NCBI GenBank assembly: GCA_016271365.2
Contig: CM057456.1
Span: forward strand, 891,432,001-891,496,000
Direction: 5' to 3'
DNA from: Neoceratodus forsteri
Taxonomy: Eukaryota; Chordata; Ceratodontiformes; Ceratodontidae
Length of the DNA: 64,000 nt
Below the pieces are notes generated by a model. That model was not told the origin of the DNA. It saw only the letters and a program-made list of their open reading frames with translations, and made no database searches. Below are positions 24,787 through 36,713 of this stretch, piece after piece (the first letter of the stretch is position 1; each line of letters begins with the position of its first letter). Made by a program: the position numbers and the translations under genes.

Positions 24787-25230
24787 GGCTGGCCCGTTGG
24801 AGCAGCGGTAGCACTACCACTCGTGATGCCAGCAACCCGAGTTTGGGAATGAGCTTGGGTCATCACAAGCCGGCCAGGGTGAGGAGGCTTGAGCGTCTCG
24901 GGGGATGCTCTCCTCCTCCAGGGAGGGAGGGAGGGAGAATTCCATCCGCCGCTGCAATACTGCCACCTGGGTGATCATAGGTGGCAGTGTGGCAGGAAGG
25001 ACCGGCAGGAGGGCGAGGACATCGCTGATATCAGAGGGCGCATGTGCATATAGTGTGGGTGGGCCTGCCTAGACGTCCATGTATGCGATGACCCCAGGAG
25101 CTGGGAGAAAAACAAAGGAAAAAGTGGCCCTAGCACCTCCACGATGATGGCTGTGGTACATCCGGGGACTCTGCCTCCTCAAGCAGCCGGCACCACAAGA
25201 CAAAGAAAATCAGGGGTTTGCTGCTCACCT
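24787..25230 (+). mobile_element. tRNA-headed SINE, copy 2
   Basis: The head GGCCCGTTGGAGCAGCGGTA through GGGTCATCAC resembles a tRNA-derived polymerase III promoter (A-box-like TGGAGCAGCGGT). Its body and end share blocks with the copy at 19008-19612: CTCGTGATGCCAGCAACCC, AGTGGCCCTAGCACCTCC, GGGAGAAAAAC and a final GCTGCTCACC. It abuts a LINE RT region at about 25231. Confidence 0.6.
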
Positions 25231-25234
25231 TGAC

Positions 25235-26934
25235 ATGTTTAATTTTCAAACCCTGTGCCAACATGGTTTCCGGCCCGGTCACAGCACCACCTCTGCACTT
25301 ACACAACTTACAAATGACATCAGAAATAATATGGACCGTGGCCTACTCACTGGGGCCGTCTTTATCGACCTGTCTAAAGCCTCCGACATGGTACACCATC
25401 CTCTCATGCTAAAGAAACTCCAATCCATTGGAGCATCTGACCAAGCCCTCTCCTGGTTCCATAGCTATCTTGACAATCGGACTCAGGCAGTAGCATTTCA
25501 CAAGGCCCTTTCCTCCCCAAACATCTCCGTGGAGTTCCCCAGGGATCCACTCTTGGACCTCTACTCTTCTCCTCTTCCTAAATGATATTCCCACCATGTC
25601 CCGGCATAGCTGCACTCTTATGTGCAGATGACCTTGTTCTCTACTCTGGGTCAAAATCGTTGCTGCCATCAACTCCACTCTCACTAATGACTTCCACTCG
25701 CTAGATAAAGACTACTACTCCTCATGTCCATCCTCACATCTGAGGCCTCTTCCTCCCTGACTAATGAACCCTCTGGTACCTCTACTACTTCCTGTCTCCC
25801 ACCCAAACTCACTCCCCCCCTTTTTTCCTGTCCCCTCTCACTTACTCTCCCGCTCACCACCTTTCCCTCCTCTCTAGCCTCCTTTTGGCGCCTAATGATC
25901 ACCCTCTCCCTGGAAGTTTCCTTAACCTTGAAATTGTCTACTCGCTTGAACCTGTTATAGCTTGTTTTTCTATGAAACTTAAAAACGTTACTGCCTTAAA
26001 CTGTTAATAGCAAATTTATGATGTAACTTTCCTGTCTGGTTTTACCTATAATGTGTATCGTGCTTTGTTAAATGTTCTTTGTGACGTGGAACCTTTGTAA
26101 AAGAGCCCTGGCTCAAAGGTATTAATTCCTAGACTAATAAACTAAACTAAACTAAACTAATTCCTGCAGACCTGGCTCTCTAGCAACCACCAAGTCCTGA
26201 ACCTAGAAAAAACCTGTGCTATGCTATTCGGATCCTCTAAGAAACTGTCTGCCCCTGCGAACAGACTCCGGGTTCAATGCCTTGATGGCTCCCTCATCTT
26301 AAACACTGAGTCCTTCAAGTACCTTGGGGTCACTTTGGATCCCACACTTGACCTGTCTCAACATGTCAATATGGTGTACCGTGCCGTCAATGCTAAAATT
26401 GGCGGAGCTTATCGCAATCTTCACTCCCTCACACCTTCCGCTAGACTTTCTGTTGCGAGAGGTATTCTCTTACCCAGCTCCAATATGCTCTGCCCCTCCT
26501 CTTTGCTGCAAACTCTGCTACACTCCACAAATGGGACACTGTCTACAACAACATCTGTAGATTCGCCTTAACTGCCCCACGCCTTACCCATCATTGTCTC
26601 CCTTTACGCTGGCTTAAATTGGATGTCACCTAAGGATATTCGAGCCTACTCCTGGGCTGCTTTATCGACTCCCTGTCTAGACCTCCGTGTCCCTGTCTAT
26701 CTTGCCAACCTCCTGACTCCTGCCTCACACACCCGTACCCTCAGGTCTTCCTCTGTCCCCATGCTCTCCACTAGACCTTGCATGACAAAAATGGGTGAAC
26801 AGGCATTTGCCCATTTTGCTCCCAAATTCTGGAACTCACTCCCCCTTATGATGAAAACTTCAGCCTCCCATCGAGAATTCAAAAACTTGCTGTTCACCCA
26901 CCTTCTAGCCTCTGGCCAATGCAAATGCTCTTAA
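25235..26934 (+). pseudogene. LINE reverse transcriptase, interrupted
   Basis: RT fingers/palm at 25235-25710, interrupted by another LINE tail. The thumb and C-terminal region run at 26162-26570 and 26623-26934 (ends FAPKFWNSLPLMMKTSAS, a conserved LINE C-terminal signature). YADD has become CADD, and frameshifts occur near 25545, 25650 and 26575. Confidence 0.72.
25716..26161 (+). mobile_element. LINE/SINE 3' tail nested in the LINE RT
   Basis: Interrupts the RT between SLDKDYY and LQTWLSSNHQ. Its end reads GAGCCCTGGCTCAAAGGTAT then AATAAACTAAACTAAACTAA, a short-tandem-repeat tail on the plus strand like that of L2/Rex-type LINEs. The inserted part has no RT motif. Junction positions are accurate to about 5 bp. 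Confidence 0.6.
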
Positions 26935-27307
26935 TTTGCTTTGTCCCACTGCAGGCTGTCGGGTCTGACCCCGAGTACCACACTAATGTTCTCCCATGCA
27001 ATATGCTTGTCTAGGTGGCTATGAACCTTGATGTCTTTACTGTCCTCAGCTGTCTTATGGTTACCCTAATTGCTTTATTTTACATCCTTATTATGATCTA
27101 TGCCTAAAATGTACCCTTATGTAACTACTACTGTGCTACCCAATGTATATCTTGTTTTGCTCCTGTACACCTAAATTATGTCTGTGCATTCCTGCATATT
27201 GTAACCAATGTCCTGTGCTCTCCCGGGTCGTGCCTGAAAATAGGCAGGTCTGTTGCCTAGCACACTTACCCGGTTACCAAAAGCTAATAAATAATAAATA
27301 AATAAAT

Positions 27308-28160
27308 ATAGCATTCTGTGTCTATAAGAAATCTAGCTGCCCCCACCCCGTCCCGCCTTGGGGGGGGGTATAGCCAAGGCAAGATGGAGGTAGGTGACTG
27401 GAGGTGGGAGGGGTGACGGGCAGGTCCCAATGGGTAGGAGGGGCTGGTGTAGAGGGGGGCAGAAATAAAAACTGGAAAAAAAAAAATAACAGAACACAGA
27501 ACTTATTAAAAATCACTGTAGCCAACTCAAGTGATTTATAATAAGTTTACATGTGCGGCGAGAGATGTCTCCCTTTTGCTGTAAGAGCACAATCTTGCAC
27601 AGTTTATACAGACAGATCACTCAGTTTTGCATTTCATTCCTCTTGCCCAAACTGCACAAGATGACACTGTTGTACTATGAGACATTCTGCACAGCACATT
27701 TAATTATGTAAGCAATAAGCTACAAATGGGTGTGTTATAAAGATTTTTTTTTGGGGGGGGAGGCACAAGGTCAATGACTGAGTGGTCCTTGTGCCCTGGG
27801 AAGTGCATTCAAATCCTTTAATATACAATGCACACTCTGGCGTGACTGACTACACCTATACTCTTTTGTATTATGTGTAGAGTGAAACATTTTTAATGTG
27901 ATTTGTTTTACATTTTTACAAAACTCATTTGATTGAATGCATTTTAAATAAAATATATACATGAAATAGTACCTGATTTTGTAGGTAATGAGGCCTGCAG
28001 GCCTTGGTAATGAGATCACGCACCTGACTGTGTGGTTCTTGGAATTTAATGCACAGACATGTGATGTCTCCAGACCAATGAATTTTCTAGATTTTATTTG
28101 CCAATTTATAAACTTAGGAAAGAAATGCTAAAATAACCACATTTAACAACTTGGGAGTAA
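27308..28160. other. Unclassified intron-like sequence
   Basis: Contains G/C runs near 27355-27370 and A/T-rich tracts. No supported gene or element. Confidence 0.35.
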
Positions 28161-28404
28161 GAAAACTTATACAGATGAGGTATCTTAAAGCAGTATTTGT
28201 CAGTCAGCAGAAATTATCAATATATAGTTTTTTGGCAATAATATATTTCTGATAAAAAAACATCAATATACCCATTTTCTTTCTGTATCTTAAATTCCTG
28301 ACCTGAGATATGCAATTTTAAAGTTTTCTGAAAGCTCCTGTTCTTTTGCCACAATCAGCATGAAAAAAAAAATATTGTGGTGCTGTGTTTACTGTTCACC
28401 ATCA
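28161..28404. repeat. Old repeat unit, partial (left of L1)
   Basis: Resembles 35910-36113: both have GCAGTATTTGT.AGTCA, TATTTCTGA.AAAAA, ATTTCTTTCT/TTTTCTTTTT, TGAGAT..GCA.TTTT, GTGGTGC and TTACCATCAG in the same order and spacing. An L1 is inserted immediately after this unit. Confidence 0.5.
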
Positions 28405-28416
28405 GAAATGTGTACG
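28405..28416. repeat. L1 target-site duplication, left copy
   Basis: GAAATGTGTACG, identical to 35819-35830 on the far side of the L1. Confidence 0.8.
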
Positions 28417-28658
28417 GTGGGGGGCACGGCTTAGCCAGCGATCAAAATGGAGCCTTAATCGTTTTGTGCCACTTTCCCGGAGCTAAATATCCGACTAATA
28501 CCCGTCCTACAGAAGAGCTAAGTACTGTACTTAGGATTGGAAGCTGTAGGGAGACTCACTGTGCCTGCTGTCTTACTCCTGGGCTAAACAGTGGTCACAT
28601 TCTCTGGCAATCCCTTGGTCTAAGAACCGACAGACCTGCGACGGCAGCACACGCAACG

Positions 28659-29375
28659 AAGGAAGACGGAGAGCCTTCAATCAGGGATATGTTCTCCTCA
28701 ATAATGCAGCGGATTGACACCTTAACGCTAGCTACCAACATCACCGCTGGCACAACCCAGCAGCTAGACGTCAGAATCGGGAACTCCGAACAAAAGGAGG
28801 ATGAGCACGACATCGCTATACAAGGGCACTGCACCACGATGCGCGAGCAGGTGGCCCAAATTAAGCAAATGAAGGATGAAATGGACGATCTTGAAAATAA
28901 GAGCTGCCGCAATAATCTTAGTCTCCTAAGCTTCCCGGAGGGATGCGAGGAGGGCAGAACTGCAAATTTCCTCCAGCAGGCCCTACCGGAGCTCCTGCAA
29001 CTGACAACTACCACTCGAATTGTAATCGAGCATGCACACAGATCCCTGCAGCAGAAGCCAGTGGCTGGGGATAAACCCAGGCCCATTCTAGCCCATATCC
29101 TTAACTTTAACAGAGAAAGATGCCATACAAGCAAGAGCCAGGGAGCTAGGTACCCGGACCTGGAGGGGGTACCACATAATGATCTTTCAATACTAGTCAC
29201 GGGACCTGGCGTCTAGGAAGAAGGCCTACACTGAGGCGCAGTGTCACCTCCACGAACTGCATATTCCTTTTTTCCTCCAGTATCCGGCAGTCCTAAAAAT
29301 CACGCACAACGGTACCGCTCACCAGTTTTTCACTCTGGAGTCGGCCATGGTTTTTATCAATACAAACTGGCCTCT
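28659..29375 (+). pseudogene. L1 ORF1 (RNA-binding coiled-coil protein), frameshifted
   Basis: The N-terminal half is a heptad-like coiled coil (about 28690-28900, ending QIKQMKDEMDDLENKS). It is followed by the CRNNLSLLSFPEG block of the L1 ORF1 RNA-recognition domain. After a frameshift near 29214 the C-terminal domain continues as LQYPAVLKITHNGTAHQFF and ends SAMVFINTNWP. It would form trimers and coat L1 RNA. The start codon is uncertain; MFSSIMQRI at 28689 is one candidate. Confidence 0.72.
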
Positions 29376-31107
29376 TTCTAACAACCGGAGCCGTAGCCCT
29401 CCACTGAGCACCTCAGAACTCTCCCAAGCCTCCTACCTGGATCGACGATCCCCCTTGAAGAAGGACCAACACCCCAATACCGAAAGGGCTGAGCAATCCA
29501 AGGGTCTCTGTCGAGAACTGTAACCTTGCCACCCCAAGGGCCGCAAAATACTTCCTTTTGTTTCCTCATGCTAAACGGGAACACCTGCATGAAAGAGACA
29601 AGGCCGGAGGTGCCCCAGAGCTGAATGAGTCACAAACCCAAGGCAAGGTATTGACAGAGCTTGTCTACGCCAGTCCCTATTTCTCCTGGAATCGTTTCGC
29701 CTTACTAGCCCAATGTGAGCAAAACCTTGTAGCTGAACCTCTTACAGATATGGAACTTTCTGCTCCCGACCATGAAGAATATGAGGCTGATGAAGTACAG
29801 AGCTCCTGGGCTGATGTCATAGATAATACACTACCGCCGGAACACTGGTACTTTCACCTCAGGACTTGGTCCCAATCGCAGGAGTGTCGCAGCATCAAGC
29901 AGAATACTCCGAAGAGAAGACTCCTCACAATGTGCTCCCTGTCTGAGCGCTTCTCCAGATAAGTGTTTATGAGGTTCAGTGTCTTAGGGAGTATGGGTTT
30001 GATAAACAGGATGGCTGTGGGATATTCTCTCTACCCTAGCTGTAGGGACTTTTAAGATGGGCAGTGTAGTTTTCTGCCTCCCCCCCCACCAGACACTTAT
30101 CCGTACAGGACATTTGTGATGGAATCCTTTTATGTTGTTGGATACTGATGTATGCGGGTAGGGGAGTGTGAGGATATTGCAGTTGAGTCTGCACAGATAA
30201 AGGTTGAACTAATGTTGTTTGGAGGGTGGGGGTTGGAGGGGAAGATGGGCTGGACCTGGGAGCAGTTAAGACACCCTGTTAAATACTGGTTTTAAGGTCC
30301 CCCTTAATGCACCCTCCCTATCATCTGGCATGGCAGATCAGTATACCCTCACACACAGTCTTTATGCCTAGTTAGCTGGCAGTATAGGGTTAACCCGATC
30401 TCTCCACTCTATGCTAGCTTTCCAACCTACGACACCCCCCCACCTGGGTCACAGAAGTCCTGGTTACCCCACACTCCCACCACCACACATCTGCTCGGAG
30501 GCATTTCTCATGTCTTCCCACCCAAGGCTTCACTCTCACCCCCAAAGTTCTTAGGAGAACATTACCCTTTCACTCTGGTAGGCAACTTCAATGAAAAGAT
30601 TTGATATTTCCTTTGTGTCTGACAGACACTATCATAGTCCGAGTTCTTAGTTTTGTTCCGGTAGTTTTACTACCAACATGGGCATGTCAGCCCAACAGTC
30701 TGCCTAAACAGCCACTTCCCCACAGGTGAGGCTGCACATGCCATTGGCTGGGGATCCAGCCGGCTAACTGCAACCTCAGTCCTCAATAGGATTTTTCATG
30801 TGGTTTTATTCAGTAAGGTACATAGTGTCAACTAGTTGTTATATTGTTATACTGTTTATAATATTTTGGACATACGTGATAGTAGTAAGTGACCTGCCTG
30901 ACTAGCACATAGCTATCTATCTGATCCAGTCTTTAAGTTGTGTACTTAAGGTGGTCAGGAAGTCCCCAACCCCTTTCCCTATTTATACCGACCCAGCAGG
31001 GGCCCCCACAAGGATTCTATCTGTGGATCTGAACCTGCTCATGCCTCCACCTTTCCCTTACAGGACTTAGGGAGTAAGGGATGAAGAGGATATCCTCCTC
31101 GTACAGT
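29376..31107. other. L1 inter-ORF region, unusually long
   Basis: About 1.7 kb with no L1 protein motif. A 134-codon open frame at 29558-29962 is acidic in its second half and matches nothing I know. Either this family has a long spacer, or a decayed insertion lies here. Confidence 0.4.
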
Positions 31108-34100
31108 ATGACTGAGTTGCTTCTCCACACTTGGAACGTACGAGGGCTTAACTCTCCCATTAAAAGAAAAAGGTCCTCTCTCACCTTAAATGATTGAAAT
31201 CCAAAGTGGCCTTTATACAAGAGATCAAACTAAGTAATACTGACCATACTATGATGTTGAAGGATTGGGTGGGCCAAACGGCCCACTCAAATGCCCCCAC
31301 AAGGAAACACGGAGTACTTATCCTTATACATAAATCACTGGAACGGACCCTTAACAACTCCACCACTGACGCCGATGGCACATGGGTATTGGCCATGTAC
31401 AGTATCCCAACTGGCCCCACTGCACTGTGCAATGTATACGCCCCGAACAATGATGACCCTCAATTCTTCCATACTCTTGCCGACTCTATCAGCACCTCCC
31501 TACCCCCTAGCTGTCCACTACTTATGGGGGTGATTTTAATCTAACGCTGGTACCTGCCTTTGACAGGAACGATAAAGGTAAGGAAGGGCATGTTAGGGGG
31601 GCCAGGGACCTACAACAACTAATGACTGACCAAGGCCTTACTGATGTATGGAGGTTCTTCCACCCCAGAACTAGAGATTACACATTTCATTCTGAACCCA
31701 ACGACTTGTACAGTGGGCTAGACTACTGGCTTTTGTCCCTTCCCCTTCTACACAGTGCCCTGGACATTGCCATTCTCCCAAGGATAATCTCAGACCATGC
31801 CCCTGTCCATGATGTTGCTGCAATGGGGCCCTGTGTCCCCCCCCTCCCGCTGGAGGCTTGATCCCTCCTTATGCGGGACCCATATATATTTTATTCCATG
31901 GACTAGGACTGAGGCGTCGCTTTTTCTGGCCCTTAATCCCCCCTTGGATACTTCAGCAAAGAACATGTGGGAGGCCTTTAAGGCCACCATCAGGGGCAAT
32001 ATTATGGGATATGCTGCAGCCAAATGCAGAGAATGGGAGCATCATCTCCAGGCCCTGGAGATGCAGCTGGCTTCAGCAGAAGCAGCCTTCAAGGTAATGC
32101 CCTCCCCTTCCTCCCTTGTTGGTAGGTCAATTCTTGGCCTATGCCTCGAGATCAATCAACTCCTTAACAGGAAAGCAGGGGTAGTCATTCTTCGACTCCA
32201 TCATACCTTTTGGGAGGGGGGAGATAAAGGAGGGAAGGTGCTGGCCTACCAACTCAGATAACAACAGGCTAGCCACCTCATTCCAGGCATAAATAATGAC
32301 CTTGGAACTGTAGATATCAGCTCTCAAGGAATAAACCAGATAATGACAGCCTTCTATGAGAAGCTATACGCCACCACACACCGGGCACTTGCCCAGGCAC
32401 TCAGCTCTTCCTCCAAAATGTGAACCTTCCCACACTTTCTCCACAACAGTCCCTTGCCTTGGATGCCCCCTTCACCAAGGAGGCAGTGAACACTGCTATC
32501 AAGAGTCTCCGTTTGGGTAAATCCCCAGGGAGTGATGGGTATACTGCAGATTTCTACCAGGCCCTAGCTCCAGTAATCACCCCAATCCTCACTGAGGTAT
32601 TTCAGGAAGTGGAAGCCTGGAGGACCCTCCCCCCTCCCTTAGGGAGGCAACTATTGTGGTCATCCCAAAGAAAGGCAAGGACCCCCATTAGTCCTGGCAG
32701 TTGCCGCCCGATCTCCCTTATTAATCTTGACAGCAAAATATATGCCAAGATACTTGCCTCTAGGTTGAGTCCCCTTCTAGCACACCTTATTCACCCCTCC
32801 CAGGTGGGATTTGTTCCCATTCGTCACAGTACTGACCATCTTCAGACACTAATCAATCTTATGCATTCAGCCTGCCATTTGGACACCCCTGCAGTAGCCA
32901 TGGCAGTGGACTTTGAGAGAGCCTTCGACTCTCTTGAAAGAGACTACCTTTATCTGGTCCTATCCTACCTGGGGGTGGGTGAAGGGTTTAAAACCAAAGT
33001 GCAGACTATCTACAACAACCCTATGGCCCGAGTTGCCAACAATTCCGTGGTTTCCCCTCAGTTTCCACTTGCATGTGGCACCAGAGAAGGGTGTCCCCTA
33101 TCACCTCTTCTCTTCGACCTGGCGGTTCAACCACTGGGGGTTGCCATAAGGCAACACCAGATATCCATAGGATCAAGGCAGGAGACACAGACTATCCCAC
33201 TCTTATGTATGCCGATGACTTACTCCTCCCCCTGGCAGATGGCTAACTCTCAGTTCCACATGTACTGGCAGTACTGGACTCATTTGCCACCTACTCCGGC
33301 CTGAAGCTTAATCAGACCAAAACTGAACTTCTTCCCCTCAGTGACCACTGCTCCCAGGATACAGCACTGACTCACAGGCTTCTTTGGGCCCCCATGGGAA
33401 TCACTTACCTGGGCATCAAGCTCACCCACAGACTAGAGAACTTATGGAATGCTAACATACACACCTTGCTGACTGCCAATAAGACCGAATTTGATAGATG
33501 GAAGATGCTAAACCTTACCCTCGCAGGTAAGATAGCGGCCATAAAGATGGTATCTGCTCCCAAGTTTCTATACCTGTTGGCCCACATACCCATTTCCCTC
33601 CCCAAACAGTGGTTTAAGCCCATATATAAACTGATAGGAGATTTCCTTTGGGAAGGCTCTAAACCCCGCTTCAGCCGCTCCAAACTTTGAGTGCATTGGG
33701 CACTTGGTGGGTGGAATCTCCCTTGGTTGGATGGGTATAAATTGGCATTCCAGGTGCCACAAACTGTACAATGGTTCAGGACTGACTCCTCCCTCAACCC
33801 AGAGTGGGTCAGCATTGAACAGTCCTCGACCAAAATTGCCTGCCCCCTTCCCTTCTCTACCCACCCGAAGACCCTAGCTCCTCACACCCCTTACTCTTTT
33901 CTAAGGCCACACTTTCACCTACAATAGAAACATCAAGGAGAACCTGGCACTATGTGCACACTAGACTTTTCCTGGACCCACTTCCCCAGTCCCTGATACG
34001 CCTTTGGCAGAACCCGTCTGTTACCATTGACCGGAAGACAGTGTTCTGGAAATCGTGGTTTGAGAAGGGCATTCAAAAGGTGGAGATATATGTGAGCCAG

Positions 34101-34800
34101 GCCTTGGCAGAATCACCACCTTTCAGGCCCTCCAGGAGAAATGGGACCTCCCGAGTAGGGACTTCTGATGTACCTCCAGATCCGTGCTGCACTTAAATTC
34201 CTCATGTGTAGCCACAAAGTGTACACTAACCCTCCCCCACAACCTGGTCCTACAAGCCTGGATACAACATCCAAAGGGCTTAGCAGGTAGAATTTACGCT
34301 CAGCTCAGGGACACCCTACCCTCTCAATCAGGAGAATCCAAACTGAAATGGGAAAAAATGCTTCAGTGTACCATCTCAAACAACCTAAGGAACCAAGCAT
34401 GGAAAGATAGTCATAAATGGTACCAGGATACACGGTCACGACTAATTCAGAACAAAATTTCCCATTCCTGGTACAAAATCCCAGCTGTCCTCTGCAAAGC
34501 CAAATTTCTGGATTCTGATTGTTGCTGGTGTTTCCAAGCAAGGGGAGGAGATCTGGCTCACATACTCTGGTCCTGTCCTAAGGTGCAAATACTCTGGAAG
34601 GAGATTTGTACCCTGGCTATACAAGTCCTACACAAACAATTCTGAAGGTGCCCCTGTTTTTTCTCCTTGGGATCCGAGCAGAACTCCTACAACTGACTCG
34701 GCAGGTATGCAGATGGCTAGCCTTACTGGCCCTCCAAACTAAGAGGGCCCTGGTGTGCAAATGGTGCACGACTACCACCCCCCACTTTCTTCGAGGTTGA
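31108..34800 (+). pseudogene. L1 ORF2 (endonuclease, RT, Cys-rich end), decayed
   Basis: Starts MTELLLHTWNVRGLNSP at 31108. Endonuclease blocks: FIQEIKL, CNVYAPN near 31435, GGDFNLTLVP near 31525 (after a frameshift) and ISDHAPVH near 31785. RT at 32420-33690: KSPGSDGYTADFYQ, CRPISLINLDSKIYAKILA, AVDFERAFDSLERDYL, GTREGCPLSPLLFDLA and MYADDLLLPLADG near 33207 (shifted frame), then TYLGIKLTH. The C-terminal Cys motif CWCFQARGGDLAHILWSCP is at about 34525-34580. At least four frameshifts. Confidence 0.82.
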
Positions 34801-35617
34801 GGCCTCGCTGTCAGCTCTAGTAAAACTTGACAGGCTGTCACACCTGCGCTCCAACCAGATGACCAAATTTCAGTTGTGCTGGGCTCCTTACCTGAGATAT
34901 GCTAACCCACCAGAAGGGGTGGGTTGATTACGCACCTAGTCGACTGGATCCAGCTGTGGTCTTTTCTTCAGTGTGCTTAATAGTAAGTATGGGCCAGATT
35001 GGTGATTACTCAAGGTGGCACCTAGACCTTGACTCAAGATATTAGGAGATAGAAGGTCAGACTCATCCAAGGTGCCCAGGAAGGTTTTCTGTCTCATATC
35101 TTATAGGTTAGGCATACATTATTTGCGAACCTGTTGCTTTGTCTAGTATACTTACCTGAATGTGTGACTATGTTCATGTAGGTATCAAGAGTATTGACAA
35201 ACAGATTATTTGTGTATACCTCTTTCTGTTTTAGAGGATGCATTCCCTGGGTCTGGAACGGAATTTTACTGATTTGCTCCTGGGACAAGATTCAGACCCT
35301 GAACCACGGTAGCAGTAAAGGAATACCTGGATTCCTGACCCCTTCTCACTATCGCCACTACTGACATCAGAACCCCTGAAGCGTGAGTAGCCTAACCTTC
35401 CTTTGAGTATTTTGGATATAGTGCCAGTTCAGTCACCACTTCTTATGCCCCTGGGACCTCCCCCCTCGAGGGGACAGGGGCCCATAATGAGGACTATGAC
35501 AATGACACTATTAACAAGGTACCTATTTGTTGTGATAAGTTAGCGAAGTCTATTAGGTTGTGAGACTCCAGACAAGTTATACTTCTACTACAGTGCTCAG
35601 GGCTATACTAACTATAA

Positions 35618-35651
<34 letters not shown>

Positions 35652-35656
35652 GTGTG
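35618..35656. repeat. TC/TA microsatellite in the L1 3' region
   Basis: CTCTCTCTCTCTCTC followed by TATATATATATATATATG. Low complexity within the untranslated tail of the L1. Confidence 0.85.
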
Positions 35657-35818
35657 TTTTACTGTATTAAATTGCTTGCCCCAAACTCCCACCCCTGATT
35701 CTCCCTGCCTTCCCACTCATCCTTACCCTCCCCCCCCCCTTTTTCTGCAACAAGTTATGTACCAATCCATACTGTCTGTATGATGTCATCTTATGAAAAT
35801 TAAAAAATGTACGATCGG

Positions 35819-35830
35819 GAAATGTGTACG
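35819..35830. repeat. L1 target-site duplication, right copy
   Basis: GAAATGTGTACG, identical to 28405-28416. It marks the 3' limit of the L1. Confidence 0.8.
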
Positions 35831-36113
35831 AGAACCATCCTAACACATCCTCCTTATGCATCTACCATATACAGTCAGAATGTAATGTTAATGGAAGAGA
35901 TTTCTATAAATTGCTAATGGCAGCTATATTTCTTGACTTACAGCAGCAGTATTTGTTAGTCAATTGTTTAAGCAAAAATGTATTTCTGACAAAAATGTCA
36001 AAATACCAATTTCTGTTTTCTTTTTCCTCTCATTCCAGACATGAGATGCATGATTTTGAAATGCCCACCGTGGAAAAATTAAACATCCTGGTGTGGTGCA
36101 GTTTACCATCAGT
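35831..36113. repeat. Old repeat unit, complete (about 285 bp)
   Basis: Begins AGAACCATCCTAACACATCC with AATGGAAGAGATTT at 35892, and ends GTTTACCATCAG. The beginning matches 41805-41890 (CTTAACACATCCAC, AATGGAAGAGATTT) and the second half matches 28190-28404. The simplest reading is neighbouring copies of one roughly 285-bp repeat, later split by an L1 and by DIRS-A3. Confidence 0.5.
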
Positions 36114-36155
36114 AAGAAAAAAATTACTCACCTTAGTAATTATGTTTCTTCTAAT

Positions 36156-36311
36156 GAAGTCTTGCTGTATTCTGACTATTGCAGTTAGTCCCAGCCTTTA
36201 AACTGCCCCGGAGAACAAAGGGTTAACTTTCTATGCAGCGCACAGAATGCTGACCTCGAGCTCGGTTGATGTCTCTGTCTGGAGCCCTTTGAAATCCAAC
36301 CGTCAGATTCT
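36156..36311. repeat. Left inverted terminal repeat, DIRS-A3
   Basis: GAAGTCTTGCTGTATTCTGA to CCGTCAGATTC. It is the inverse of 41633-41789. Outside it, 36117-36155 is the left-specific extension (ATTACTCACCTTAGTAAT...) that has no counterpart at the right end. Confidence 0.85.
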
Positions 36312-36576
36312 TACGAGCACCAAATTTACTAACTATCCTATGAGGAAATTGTAACATTTTTATTAGCCAACTGGCAAAAAAAAGTTTTGGATTCCCAAAG
36401 GAAGACAAGTCAGGAAACCCAAAACCCAAAAACCAATCCAAATAAGAACAATAATAAAACAAGCACCCAAACAAAAAGAAGAGGGTGTAAAAAAAGCAGC
36501 ACCCCTGAGGTGCAACACTGCACCTGCCCACCCACTTCCCAAAAACAGGTTCTGAGAGAGGGGGCAGGGAGGGAGG

Positions 36577-36669
36577 TCAGCATACAGCAAGACTCCATTA
36601 GAAGAAACATAATTACTAAGGTGAGTAATTTTTTCTTCAAACAACATGAAGTCTTGCGGTATTCTGACT
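36577..36669. repeat. Internal complementary region, DIRS-A3
   Basis: Reads as the inverse of the left end (ATTAGAAGAAACATAATTAC to AGTAATTTTTTC) followed by the inverse of the right end (TTCAAACAACATGAAGTCTT). It therefore contains the predicted circle joint between the two termini, including the end-specific extensions. Confidence 0.85.
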
Positions 36670-36713
36670 ACTGCAGACTACCAAGCAGTACCTCCATGGA
36701 GGAGGGACAGAAC

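Larger units (their letters stand above)
25231..27307 (+). mobile_element. CR1/L2-group LINE, 5'-truncated, with nested insertion
   Basis: Plus-strand LINE starting inside RT (CQHGFRPGHSTTSALTQLTN) and ending in an AATA-repeat tail at 27282-27307. RT continues through FIDLSKASDMVHHPL, a GSLLGPLLF-like block near 25550, and the catalytic box, here CADDLVLYSGS near 25625. After a 446-bp insertion (25716-26161) it resumes at LQTWLSSNHQVLNLEKTCAM, then FKYLGVTLDP. I cannot fix the clade (Rex1, L2 or CR1 relatives). Confidence 0.7.
28417..35818 (+). mobile_element. L1-clade LINE, near full length (7.4 kb)
   Basis: Flanked by an identical 12-bp duplication. Starts GTGGGGGGCACGGCTTAGCC (G-rich 5' end), then ORF1 (about 28659-29375), a long inter-ORF stretch (29376-31107), ORF2 (31108 to about 34800) and a 3' region with a microsatellite. 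The 3' end has only short A-runs (AATTAAAAAATG). Both ORFs are frameshifted, so it is inactive. Confidence 0.85.

Noticed and set aside
24787..24870. Possible functional tRNA gene
   Set aside because: Poor A and B boxes and no clear cloverleaf; it is the head of a longer repeat also present at 19008.
29558..29962. 134-codon open frame as a third L1 ORF
   Set aside because: No recognisable domain or homolog in view; kept only as a question under the long L1 spacer.
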